From Siderastrea siderea (Eukaryota; Cnidaria; Anthozoa; Scleractinia; Rhizangiidae), in NCBI GenBank assembly GCA_964030785.1, contig OZ034976.1, positions 2,232,001-2,296,000 on the forward strand: DNA of 64,000 nucleotides. Direction: 5' to 3'. Positions within the stretch are counted from its first letter, which is position 1. The number at the start of each line of letters is the position of its first letter. The notes under the pieces were generated by a model that had not been told where the DNA came from, searched no databases, and saw only the letters and a list, made by a program, of their open reading frames with translations. Positions 17,098 through 24,605 of this stretch are shown here, in pieces. The position numbers were made by a program, and so were the translations under genes.

Positions 17098-18147
17098 TTA
17101 TGTCTTTTTGAAGTGCAACGTCACAATGGTATGGCCTTTGCCAAACTTGACCAAGTCTCCTCCGGTACCAATCGTTTCCGCTACTTGAATTTGAATAATT
17201 TCCACGACTTCATTACGAAGCGGTAGGTATTGAATGTGCAACGGTTCAAAGTACAGGGTGCCACGTACTTCCCGCTTGTACTGGATTTCACGTAACAAAT
17301 CGGTCACGCGATTGCCTACCATCATACTGCCTGCCACGTCCGAGTACACTTGCAACGATCATGTGGGGTCACCCACCACCGCACGAAACGCCACATTCAA
17401 GTTGGTGAAACGCCACCCACAACTCATACTCAATCGTAAATGACCCGGCATAAACGAACGCACCGTCCAAAAGACCGGGTTGTGCTGATCGTCGTCCACA
17501 TCGTTCCAATCGTTGTCAATCGGTTCTTTCATGTTGGGGATTTGTTCCCCCATGAAGTCTTGTTGTAAGTTTGGTCCCAAAATCAACCCACTGCTAATTT
17601 TACGTAACCATCCCATCTTGACAGCCAACTTGGTGTAGACGTACAGGGCTGGCGTGTCAGTTTTGCAATGACAGACATTGGTGTTGTCAATGATGAGATC
17701 GTTGCCTTCCCAACGAAACTTGACGTAGGTGTGTTTGCCTTGATCGTTCAAAAACGTCCCCCCTTGAATCGCCGTTTCCTTGCGTCGTTGTTCCAAGTGA
17801 GTAATGGCCGCTTTCATGAAACTCACCCCATCCACCACCCAATCCAAATGTTGAATGTCATTGATGAGGGTTCGCGCGCTGTCTCTTCGCCCGACCGTTT
17901 CCCCGTCTTTTCCACCCGGTTTGGGATAAGTTTGGTCCCAGGACGTCGACATGATGTAGCCGTCTTTCTGCACCAAGTCATACAAATTGACGTGCGTATC
18001 CGGTAAGGAAATGGCACTCAAACCCACTTGCCATCCACCTCCTTGTAACCGTAACGGTTGAGGTAAACGAATCTTGAAGGAATTGGCTTGGTTGTTGGGA
18101 AATTCATGTCGGTTGGCATGACTCGGTAACGTCACGTAGAACGACAT
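17098..18147 (-). pseudogene. Penton-type minor capsid protein 1, with in-frame stop
   Basis: Jelly-roll minor capsid (penton base-like) protein of Polintons. It starts MSFYVTLPSHANRHEFPNNQ at 18147. The frame continues past a single TGA at 17359-17361 into a stretch with VYSDVAGSMMVGNRVTDLL, EPLHIQYLPLRNEVVEI and GHTIVTLHF, the conserved C-terminal end of this family. The total would be about 350 codons. Both halves are otherwise uninterrupted, which suggests recent inactivation. A TATA-like TTTAAAAGG lies near 18172-18182. The paralogs at 18132-19180 and 23169-24221 share the beginning and end motifs. Confidence 0.88.
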
Positions 18148-19180
18148 TTTGTCTTCTTCACACCACCACCTTCCCTTTTAAAGTGGAGGGTCAGGAGGGT
18201 ATGGCCTTCGCCAAATTGCACTAGATCCCCATTTATTTCGGCCATCTGCGTTTCCACGATTTCCACCACTTCATTGCGTATCGGGACATATTGAATATGT
18301 CGAGGTTCAAAGTGAGTGGTGTTTTGAGGGTGGTACTTGATTTCTCGTAAGAGATCTGTGATGCGGCCCCCTACCATGCTGCTGGTCCCTACATCACAAT
18401 ACACGTGCAAACGACGCGTCGGAGCAAATTCCGGCGAGGGACGAAACTTGTTCAAATTCACAAAACGCCAAGGGCACGACATACTCCCCATCCACTTTCC
18501 AAAAGGTGGGTTTGTTGCCGGCATCGCGGACATCCGTTGGGGTGGGAATGGTAGAAATGCCTTGAAATTCTTGCAAGAGATTCGGGCCCAGCCGATACTG
18601 GCCGGGGGACACTTGTTCAATCCATCCCATTTTCAGGGCCAAATTTTTGCCCCATGACACATGCGCTACTTGTCGTTTGTAATCCACATTGGTGGTATTC
18701 AACAACAAATCCCCTTCTGAGGTCCATTCAAAGGTCGGGTACAATTTGAGTCCGTTGTCCTCGGTCCATTTGTTTTTGGGCTGGGTTCGTTTACCGCGTT
18801 CTTGCTGGTAACGATATACCAGTTGATGAAAAAAGTGCGACCCCGTCGACGAGGCCATCTCCTTTTTCATGTCTTGACCCCTTAGGGTGAGTTCGCGCCG
18901 TTCATGGTACCAGACATCGGTCCCTTGATCGTCTTTGTCATGCACCCGTTCGTGCCATCGTACATACAGCAGAGGTTCTTGGTTGCCGACAAAATTTTCC
19001 CCGATCACTGGAATGGTGGGTAAGGATAAACTCACCATGCCTACCATCCATCCTCGTCCGACAAATCGGATGGGTTTGGGCAATCGGTTTCTGAAATGAT
19101 GGCTCTCTTGGTACTAGCATGACTCATCAACGTCACGTAACGTCACGTAAATCGAACAGTTGGGCACCAACGTCATTTTT
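18132..19180 (-). pseudogene. Penton-type minor capsid paralog 2, multiply frameshifted
   Basis: A second, more diverged copy directly upstream of penton 1. The C-terminal end (VYCDVGTSSMVGGRITDLLR and GEGHTLLTLHF) is in one frame, while the central part from about 18490 to 19083 is in another. The N-terminal stretch (YVTLMSHAST) is in a third frame. A 10-bp tandem duplication (CGTCACGTAA twice, about 19131-19150) and a 19-bp duplication (TGGGCACCAACGTCATTTT, about 19161-19198) lie at its start. It is a pseudogene in this copy. Confidence 0.8.
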
Positions 19181-19248
19181 TGGGCACCAACGTCATTTTA
19201 GTCGCGTCGTCGTCTTTTGGGTGGGCTTGTCTCTTTGGTCTTGGGTTG

Positions 19249-20346
19249 TCATTTGGGCGGCCTTGTCTCTTTCCTCTTGGGTGGTTGGAGAGACGTCACG
19301 TCTTGGCTTGCAATCCAACTATTGTACTTGTCTGGCCACCCTTTCCACTTGACCAACCAACGATCTTTTTGTCGCTTAAGTACCTTTTCGATCCGAAACA
19401 CATCGGACACATGGACTTTTTGTAAATCCTCTTCATAAAACGTGCCTTGGATGGGGGTGTCATCCCATTCGTGAATCTTATACGTGGGCACAGGGCCCGG
19501 GACCACACGATGCACGACAAACACTTCTTCGGTCCAACCAGGTAAATACCCTTTTTCAAACGGTCGGTGAATCTTGTTGAGACGTACACGATCTCCTACT
19601 TTGAATTTAGGTTTTTTCTTGCCTTTCAACCGTTGGCCATACAATCGTTTCCACACAGCTTCTTCGTTGTCCCACGTCACGTCTTCAGGGGCCATAGCAA
19701 TACTTCGATGACGTGTCGCATTATAGCCTTGCACCAACTCGGGTAAGACATCGTCAAAGCGTAAGGTGTTGGCAGCCGTAAAATAACGGTACAAACGTTC
19801 TTTCAAGGTCCGATTAAATCGTTCCACTACACTGGCTTTAGCATCCCCTTCGGTGGAAACATGTTGAATGCCTTGCTCGTCAAGCCATCGTTGAAAGGTC
19901 CGATTATAAAATTCTTTCCCTCGATCCGTTTGCAATCGATTGGGGTGACGTCGTCGTCCTTTTAAAATCTTCTCAAAGGCATGGACCAACGCCACCCCGG
20001 TTTTGTCTTTCAACGGTTGTACCCACGCGTACTTGGACAAGACATCCAACACCGTCAGTAAATATCGTATGCCCCGATTATACTTGGCCAAGGGTTGAAC
20101 TTCCACTAAATCTGCGGCCCATTGATCATCTAAACCTCCTACGATCACGGGTACGGTCGGAAAACGACGACGTCGAGGTTTATGTAAAGTATAGGCCAAA
20201 TCCGGTTCCAAGACCCGTTGGGCTTTTTTCAAAGGGAGACGATGGGCTTTGGCAAACCGTTGCACACCTCCTAAACTGCCGGGGGCTCGAGGATCGTGGT
20301 ACCGACTCAACCATGATTGGGAGACCTTTTTCTTTCGAGGGGCCAT
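19249..20346 (-). CDS. Retroviral-type integrase with chromodomain
   Basis: Integrase that inserts the element with a 6-bp staggered cut. The start is either the ATG at 20358 or, equally likely, at 20346 (MAPRKKKVSQ). Counting from 20358, the DDE catalytic triad is D83 (AADLVEV), D145 (LQTDRGKEF) and E179 (VVERFNRTLKERL). An SH3-like basic region (KPKFKVGDRVRLNK, about 250-262) follows. The C-terminal chromodomain (about 319-352) contains RWLVKWKGWPDKYNSWI. Chromodomains target integration to modified chromatin in some retroelements. The frame is intact. Its 5' end overlaps the preceding small W/C-rich gene. Confidence 0.93.
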   Translation of the reverse strand: MAPRKKKVSQSWLSRYHDPRAPGSLGGVQRFAKAHRLPLKKAQRVLEPDLAYTLHKPRRRRFPTVPVIVGGLDDQWAADLVEVQPLAKYNRGIRYLLTVLDVLSKYAWVQPLKDKTGVALVHAFEKILKGRRRHPNRLQTDRGKEFYNRTFQRWLDEQGIQHVSTEGDAKASVVERFNRTLKERLYRYFTAANTLRFDDVLPELVQGYNATRHRSIAMAPEDVTWDNEEAVWKRLYGQRLKGKKKPKFKVGDRVRLNKIHRPFEKGYLPGWTEEVFVVHRVVPGPVPTYKIHEWDDTPIQGTFYEEDLQKVHVSDVFRIEKVLKRQKDRWLVKWKGWPDKYNSWIASQDVTSLQPPKRKETRPPK

Positions 20347-20642
20347 ACTTTCTGGCATTCATCCCATAAGGTCGGTATGGTGGGGACAGTATCGGGATGC
20401 GCCTTTTGAATGATTCGATACCATCGCCACGCGTTCGGATGGGCTTTTAACCATAAGACAAACACCACCCATCGATACAAGTTGCGGTCGACGTGGGTTT
20501 CTTCAAAGATGTGGAGAGGATGCGTGTCCTCAGGACAAGGAGGAATGGGAGTTTTTGGTGCCGGGTTGATGATCATATAAGACTTGGCAAAGGGTTTGAT
20601 GGCATTGCCATTGCACCAAGGACAAGACAGAATCCCACGCAT
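20307..20642 (-). CDS. Small Cys/Trp-rich protein upstream of integrase
   Basis: 111 aa from the ATG at 20642 (MRGILSCPWCNGNAIKPF). It has a CPWC motif near the N-terminus and an aromatic-rich middle (NLYRWVVFVLWLKAHPNAWRW). It overlaps the integrase start by 40-52 nt in another frame. The ORF extends five codons past an AATAAA-containing spacer (20660-20700) that separates it from the zinc-finger gene. No family is recognised. The CxxC could bind zinc or be redox-active. Confidence 0.5.
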   Translation of the reverse strand: MRGILSCPWCNGNAIKPFAKSYMIINPAPKTPIPPCPEDTHPLHIFEETHVDRNLYRWVVFVLWLKAHPNAWRWYRIIQKAHPDTVPTIPTLWDECQKVWPLERKRSPNHG

Positions 20643-20702
20643 AACACATCCACACAGACTCCATGGTGACACACTAAATAAAAAATTTTATTCGTTCTCT
20701 CA

Positions 20703-21542
20703 TTAAAAAAGACCTAGACGTCCACAGGTGATTGTCTCTAGACCTTTCTGCCAGTTCTCAACACTGTCACTGTACTTAGGGGGCGGTGGAGCTGGGGCTA
20801 CCATCATTTCTTGACGGTTCTTGAGATCTTGAATTTCTCGCAACAATTGTTTCTCATAGTCTGTCAGGGGCCGATCCTCGTTGCTTCGGTCTGGAGGTGG
20901 CGGGCCAGGGATGTCCACTCCACGTTTGGGATATCCTTGAGCATCACGGGTTGGCGGTTCAGCGAGTGGATCGGCATTTTTGGGGGGATGGTCGTGAAAC
21001 CAAGTCCAGTACTTGGGACCCAAGGGTTGATCGGCCCACCGGAAGAAGCCACACTTTTTCTTGGAACAATTCAGAACCAAGCGATCGGGGTTCTGGGTAG
21101 AATGACTCTGTTGAAGCGTGGCGGGTTCACGGCAAAAGCACTGCAAACAACACCACATGTCCAACACTTCTGCATGAGGTTGACTATACACGGCTTTCAT
21201 GTGCTCCAAGGCTTGATCTTGTCCACAAAACAGCAAACACGGTTGCATGGGACATTTCACATACTTCCATCCTTTTTGAGATTCTCGCGCCTCCAAACGC
21301 ACGTCATGGCAAGGGCATACCATATAGTCCACCGAACTGGGAGGATCTGCGTCATACGTCACAATGTATTCAGGTGGGGATGTCTGGGGGGACACCATGT
21401 TATTCAATTCTTTCATCATATCTTCCACCGCGGCTCGGGTGTCTTCCACCACTTCGCGTACCACAGGATCACAGTCCACATTCTCTTTCTTTTTCTTCTT
21501 CCCCGAAGGATGTACACTTTGCTTTCTCTTCCGATCAACAGA
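20703..21542 (-). CDS. Tandem GRF-type zinc-finger protein
   Basis: 279 aa from the ATG at 21542 (MSVDRKRKQS). It opens with a nuclear-signal-like basic run (KRKQ through KKKKKEN). Two Cys-rich modules follow. The first runs CPCHDVRLEARES through KCPMQPCLLFCG. The second runs CFCREPATLQQS, NPDRLVLNC and CGFFRWADQPLG, the pattern of GRF zinc fingers (CxC, NpGR, C, GFFxWAD). GRF domains bind single-stranded nucleic acid in topoisomerase 3, NEIL3 and APE2. The tail is Pro-rich with a helical segment. A TATA box (GGTATAAAAAAGG) lies near 21576-21588. It may be an ssDNA-binding replication accessory protein, by inference. Confidence 0.72.
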   Translation of the reverse strand, partial: SVDRKRKQSVHPSGKKKKKENVDCDPVVREVVEDTRAAVEDMMKELNNMVSPQTSPPEYIVTYDADPPSSVDYMVCPCHDVRLEARESQKGWKYVKCPMQPCLLFCGQDQALEHMKAVYSQPHAEVLDMWCCLQCFCREPATLQQSHSTQNPDRLVLNCSKKKCGFFRWADQPLGPKYWTWFHDHPPKNADPLAEPPTRDAQGYPKRGVDIPGPPPPDRSNEDRPLTDYEKQLLREIQDLKNRQEMMVAPAPPPPKYSDSVENWQKGLETITCGRLGLF

Positions 21543-21756
21543 CATCGTGCTCAAAGTTGTTTTTTCACCCACCCATGCCTTTTTTATACCCATGACCCTT
21601 GGTTGTCATTGGTCAACTTATTCAATCCATATAAGGACCTCTCATCTTCCCATTGGTCAGCTTTTCCCTATCCAAATAAGAACCTCTTGTCTTCCCATTG
21701 GTCCGTTGTCCCTATTTAAGACGGTCCCTTGGTCCCTGAGTCGTCATTCTCAAAGC
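21543..21756. promoter_or_regulatory. Divergent promoter with three CCAAT boxes
   Basis: Between the zinc-finger gene and the SLOG gene. Three copies of (C)ATTGGTC (inverse CCAAT) at about 21608, 21652 and 21697 are spaced about 44-45 bp apart, within a repeated word (CCTCTYRTCTTCCCATTGGT). A minus-strand TATA box lies near 21580 and a plus-strand TATTTAAG near 21713. It appears to drive both genes. Confidence 0.65.
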
Positions 21757-22452
21757 ATGCCCCCAGACATCGACATGATCGGAGAACAAGATCTCGAGGC
21801 CTCGGAACTCCAGCTTGGTCATGGCCATGTGGTGTACACCGGGGGAGCCAGAGGCACCGATGAACTCGTCGAACAACTGGCCAAACAGTTTGGGATGCAA
21901 GTAGAAGTCCTGGTCCCCCCTAACCATCCTCGAGCTACCTTCATCACCCCTTCCACCGTCGAAGTCCTCATGCTGGCCAACCCACATCTTCACCAGGCGG
22001 CTGAGAAACTAGGAAAACGAATGCCCAGTCATTTTTACACCCTGCAATCGCGGCAACGCAATTATCAAATTGCCAAAAAAGCACATACGATCTATGCATT
22101 TGGCATCTTGGAACAGGATCATAAACGCGTGAAAGGAGGCACCGGTTGGACTGTGCAATTGGCCATGGATCAAGGCAAACCCGTCTACCTCTTTGACATA
22201 CCCAGTCAATCATGGTACCGCTCCGACCATTACTACCAAGTCAACGAGAATGCCGCCACCCTGGTCACTGGCAGTCGATTTGTCCCTTGGGGACCCAAAA
22301 ATCCGACCCTTCATCAAAGCAGTGCTATCGTGGGATCCCGTGATGTGGACGACAAAACCCGAGCCGAAATTCAAGCCTTATTCAATCGCACGTTCTGTCT
22401 ACCCGAGAACACTCATCCATTACGCCTGGAGCTTGAAGACTTTCATTTGTAA
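21757..22452 (+). CDS. SLOG/DprA-like Rossmann nucleotide-binding protein
   Basis: 231 aa from the ATG at 21757, about 40 nt after a TATTTAAG box. Features of the SLOG superfamily (DprA, YpsA, LOG-like folds): an early strand with GGARGTD (29-35), a PPNHPRA segment (54-60), SRQRNYQIAKKAHTIYAFG (98-116) resembling the RN-x-x-I motif before a hydrophobic strand, and GGTGWTVQLA (127-136) followed by GKPVYLF. These loops bind nucleotides or nucleotide-derived ligands in the family. SLOG proteins in bacteria act in conflict systems as sensors of nucleotide signals. A role in this virus is unknown; nucleotide metabolism or counter-defence is speculation. The frame is intact. Confidence 0.7.
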   Translation: MPPDIDMIGEQDLEASELQLGHGHVVYTGGARGTDELVEQLAKQFGMQVEVLVPPNHPRATFITPSTVEVLMLANPHLHQAAEKLGKRMPSHFYTLQSRQRNYQIAKKAHTIYAFGILEQDHKRVKGGTGWTVQLAMDQGKPVYLFDIPSQSWYRSDHYYQVNENAATLVTGSRFVPWGPKNPTLHQSSAIVGSRDVDDKTRAEIQALFNRTFCLPENTHPLRLELEDFHL

Positions 22453-22600
22453 TTTTTTAGTTTTTATTTTTTCAATCTGTACATAGCTTTCTTTTTTAGT
22501 TTTTTTTTTCCAATTGTACATAGCTTTTCCATTTCTTAGTTTTTATTTTTCAAACTGTAGATAGCTTTTTTCCATTGTAAATAGGAGCGCCCCCACCCGC
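22453..22600 (+). repeat. Threefold T-rich tandem repeat after SLOG gene
   Basis: Three imperfect copies of about 38 bp (TTTTTAGTTTTTATTTTTTC followed by AATCTGTACATAGC) at about 22453-22490, 22493-22530 and 22534-22570. It probably forms the 3' untranslated region. Confidence 0.65.
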
Positions 22601-22715
22601 GTGGCAAGAGATGGACAACCATTTGTAAAAAACATCAACTCTTTTTTTTTAATTAAAAAATAAAAAAGCTCACAACACTGAGTTTGCACTATGGTCATAA
22701 ATAATTTGTCTTGAC

Positions 22716-22802
22716 TCACAGCAGCCTTGACTCACAATAAAATGGGAGATCCGCTTCAAATTCTTCAAACTCTTGGAGTAAGTCGTCTTGACGAGAGGCC
22801 AT
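22716..22802 (-). pseudogene. Truncated paralog of the accessory gene at 9529
   Basis: 28-codon ORF (ATG at 22802) whose first about 18 codons match the start of the gene at 9529: MASRQDDLLQEFEEFEAD versus MDSRHEKLLEQFEEFQVD. It sits behind the same promoter, in the inverted copy at 22803-22950. It stops after PFYCESRLL. A splice-donor-like TTGTGAGTC near the end might join another exon, but none is evident. It is best read as a truncated duplicate. Confidence 0.5.
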
Positions 22803-22990
22803 CTTGAGATGACCCACCTCGAGATTCGATCTGTTTTATAGTCTCTGGGGTCATTCCTCGCAGAGCCTAATGGTACATCTAGGGAGGGGGGTCCCCCCAC
22901 CCTAGTTGGCCCACAATACTTTGCGAGGATCTCTATAAAAAACCGCCTCCACTCCCCGTTTTTTCACTCCCAAGCCAGCAAGCAGTCAAG
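22803..22990. promoter_or_regulatory. Inverted duplicate of the divergent promoter
   Basis: The inverse complement of this region aligns with 9385-9528. Shared elements are TCATTCCTCGCA, CAAAGTATTGTGGG, the palindromic GGTGGGGGGACCCCCCTCCCT and ACTATAAAACAGATCGAA with CTCGAGGTG. A rightward TATA box (CTATAAAAAACC, about 22932-22943) faces a short ORF starting at 23011. Confidence 0.7.
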
Positions 22991-23010
22991 CAAGCAAGCA
23001 AACAAGCAAG

Positions 23011-23076
23011 AATGTCAAGTAAACGGGATAGCGGTAAGCCTTTTTTATTCCTCATCTCTTTCAACAAACCAATCTA
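23011..23076 (+). other. Short ORF behind the rightward TATA box, possible polymerase-gene start relic
   Basis: An ATG after a run of AAGCAAGCAAGC opens about 21 codons (MSSKRDSG...) and contains a donor-like GCG|GTAAGCC. The first residues recall the polymerase N-terminus (MSSEPD), as expected if the promoter duplication carried both gene starts. The similarity is very short and may be chance. Confidence 0.3.
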
Positions 23077-23168
23077 AGTAGTTAGCCTGTTCTGGAGCTA
23101 ACCGGGCTCGGTCCCACGTGCTCCAGGATTTAATTAATGATTCGCTTTCTCTATAAAAAACAACCACG

Positions 23169-24221
23169 TCATGTCCGTTGACTTTTTCTGGAGAGTTGAA
23201 GGGTGACGATGGTACTGCCTTGTTTGAAGGGGAGCCGGCTGTCCATTCGCTGTTTGAATGTCAATGGCAATGCTGTCAAAGATGGTTTTGCGAAGAGGAA
23301 AAAACATCCGTTGCGTGGTATCAAACTGGTGATCGGTATTGCCAGCATCCATGGTACGTAAAAAACCTTTTTCTTGATTTCCAACCACACTGTCAATGAC
23401 GAGATCCGTGTAAATTATGAGTTGTTGTCGTCCTTGTTGCGGTTTGACGGTTTGCGTGCTGGGAAATGGTTGTCGACTGAGATTAGGACCCAAGAAGAAG
23501 GAATAATCGAAATCGGGGTGAGTAAAGCTGACGGAGACATGACCAAAAGGTGGATATTTGTTGGCAGGACTGACGGTTAGTGTCCATTTGTGTCGATCGT
23601 CATAATCCACGATATTTTTCACCAAATAATTTTTTCTTCCACAATTCGTTGCGTTGGCGTTCCATCTTTGACCAGTCCCATCAGGCCGGCCAATTTCCAT
23701 TCCATTTCAAATTGCATGTTGGCTGGTATGAGTACATACAAGGAATCTAATTCGGGGGCGATGCCTGTATTGGTGATTTTCACGTAGGGTTGAGCGAGGT
23801 TGAGAGCGGCTAGTTGTTGTCGTTTGGATAGATCGTCCACGTCCATTTTGGCTATATTCATCATGACTTCCATGTGTTGTTTTACCATTTCGTAAGCGAT
23901 GGCGATCCATGCTTCTTTCAAATTGTGGTAATACCCTGGTGGTAAATGGATTTGTTTGGTCACTTGAATGGGAGCCGTTCCATCAGCACGTTTTGGTATG
24001 TATCTGATATCTGTTTTCATCCAGTGGTTTTGACTATCTTCTTGCGTCCAATTCTGCTTGGTTTGATCTTCCAATTGTTGATAAAAAGCCGGGTGTGAGA
24101 TATGAACCAGGGCCGCTTCCCAATCATCTTCTACCAGATAATGTAAATGAGGAAGTCTAGCGGTAAATTTTTGCCCCGTGCCTTGTGCTTGGTCACTGAT
24201 CAGGGTGATGTAAAAACTCAT
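23169..24221 (-). pseudogene. Penton-type minor capsid paralog 3, frameshifted
   Basis: Starts MSFYITLISDQAQGTGQKF at 24221, the same opening as penton 1. It runs in one frame to about 23640, then in a second frame (FFLGPNLSRQPF and IIYTDLVIDSVVGNQEKGF). The family C-terminus (GSTIVTLQLSRKS) ends in a third frame at 23169. At least two frameshifts are therefore present. It lies apart from the other two copies, next to the right terminal repeat. A TATA box (GGTATAAAAAGG) lies at about 24253-24264. It might have encoded a fibre- or penton-like variant. Confidence 0.78.
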
Positions 24222-24276
24222 GGTCACAATCACCACCTAACCCCTCTGGTTGCCTTTTTATACCTCGCCCCGATGC

Positions 24277-24599
24277 GCCAATTGGACTTTGGACTTTGAG
24301 CCAGCCTTCCCCAGCGGTCCTGAGCCCACGATCTCTTTTTCCACCTGGTCAGCGGTTTCCCACGCAAGTCAGAGGGCACGTCATGTCCGTGTCATGACAT
24401 TTTCCTCTCTTTTCTTCATCTGAGCCCGCCATCCCTTTTTCCTACTGGTCAGCGGTTTTCCCTTTCAAATCACGTGACTTCCGGTTCCAGTCATGTGACT
24501 TCCGGTGACGTCATTTCCGTTCACTTCCGGTTCCGGTCATGTGACTTCCGGTCACATCAAAACGAGGCCTATCTTGCTATCTGGGCCCACTTTACTACT
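24277..24599 (-). repeat. Right terminal inverted repeat
   Basis: Inverse complement of the left end, closely matching over the outer about 150 bp and with gaps inward to about 24277 (AATTGGACTTTGGACTTTGAGCC). It is rich in CATGTGACTTCCGGT-type words. It ends CCCACTTTACTACT directly before the GACAAT duplication. Confidence 0.88.
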
Positions 24600-24605
24600 G
24601 ACAAT
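24600..24605 (+). other. Target-site duplication GACAAT, right copy
   Basis: Identical to 3622-3627 and immediately outside the right terminal repeat. Confidence 0.9.

Larger units (their letters stand above)
3628..24599. mobile_element. Maverick/Polinton (adintovirus-like) provirus
   Basis: A complete 20,972-bp element. It starts AGTAGTAAAGTGGGCCC and ends with the inverse complement, flanked by the GACAAT duplication. It encodes the diagnostic set for Polintons and adintoviruses: protein-primed PolB, retroviral-type integrase, A32-type packaging ATPase, adenain-like protease, double-jelly-roll capsid protein and penton protein. Additional genes are a phospholipase A2, a pX-like peptide, a GRF zinc-finger protein, a SLOG-like protein and a tRNA-like gene. 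Structural genes are on the minus strand. Several frames carry single stops, frameshifts or short duplications, so this copy looks recently inactivated and not ancient. Confidence 0.95.
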
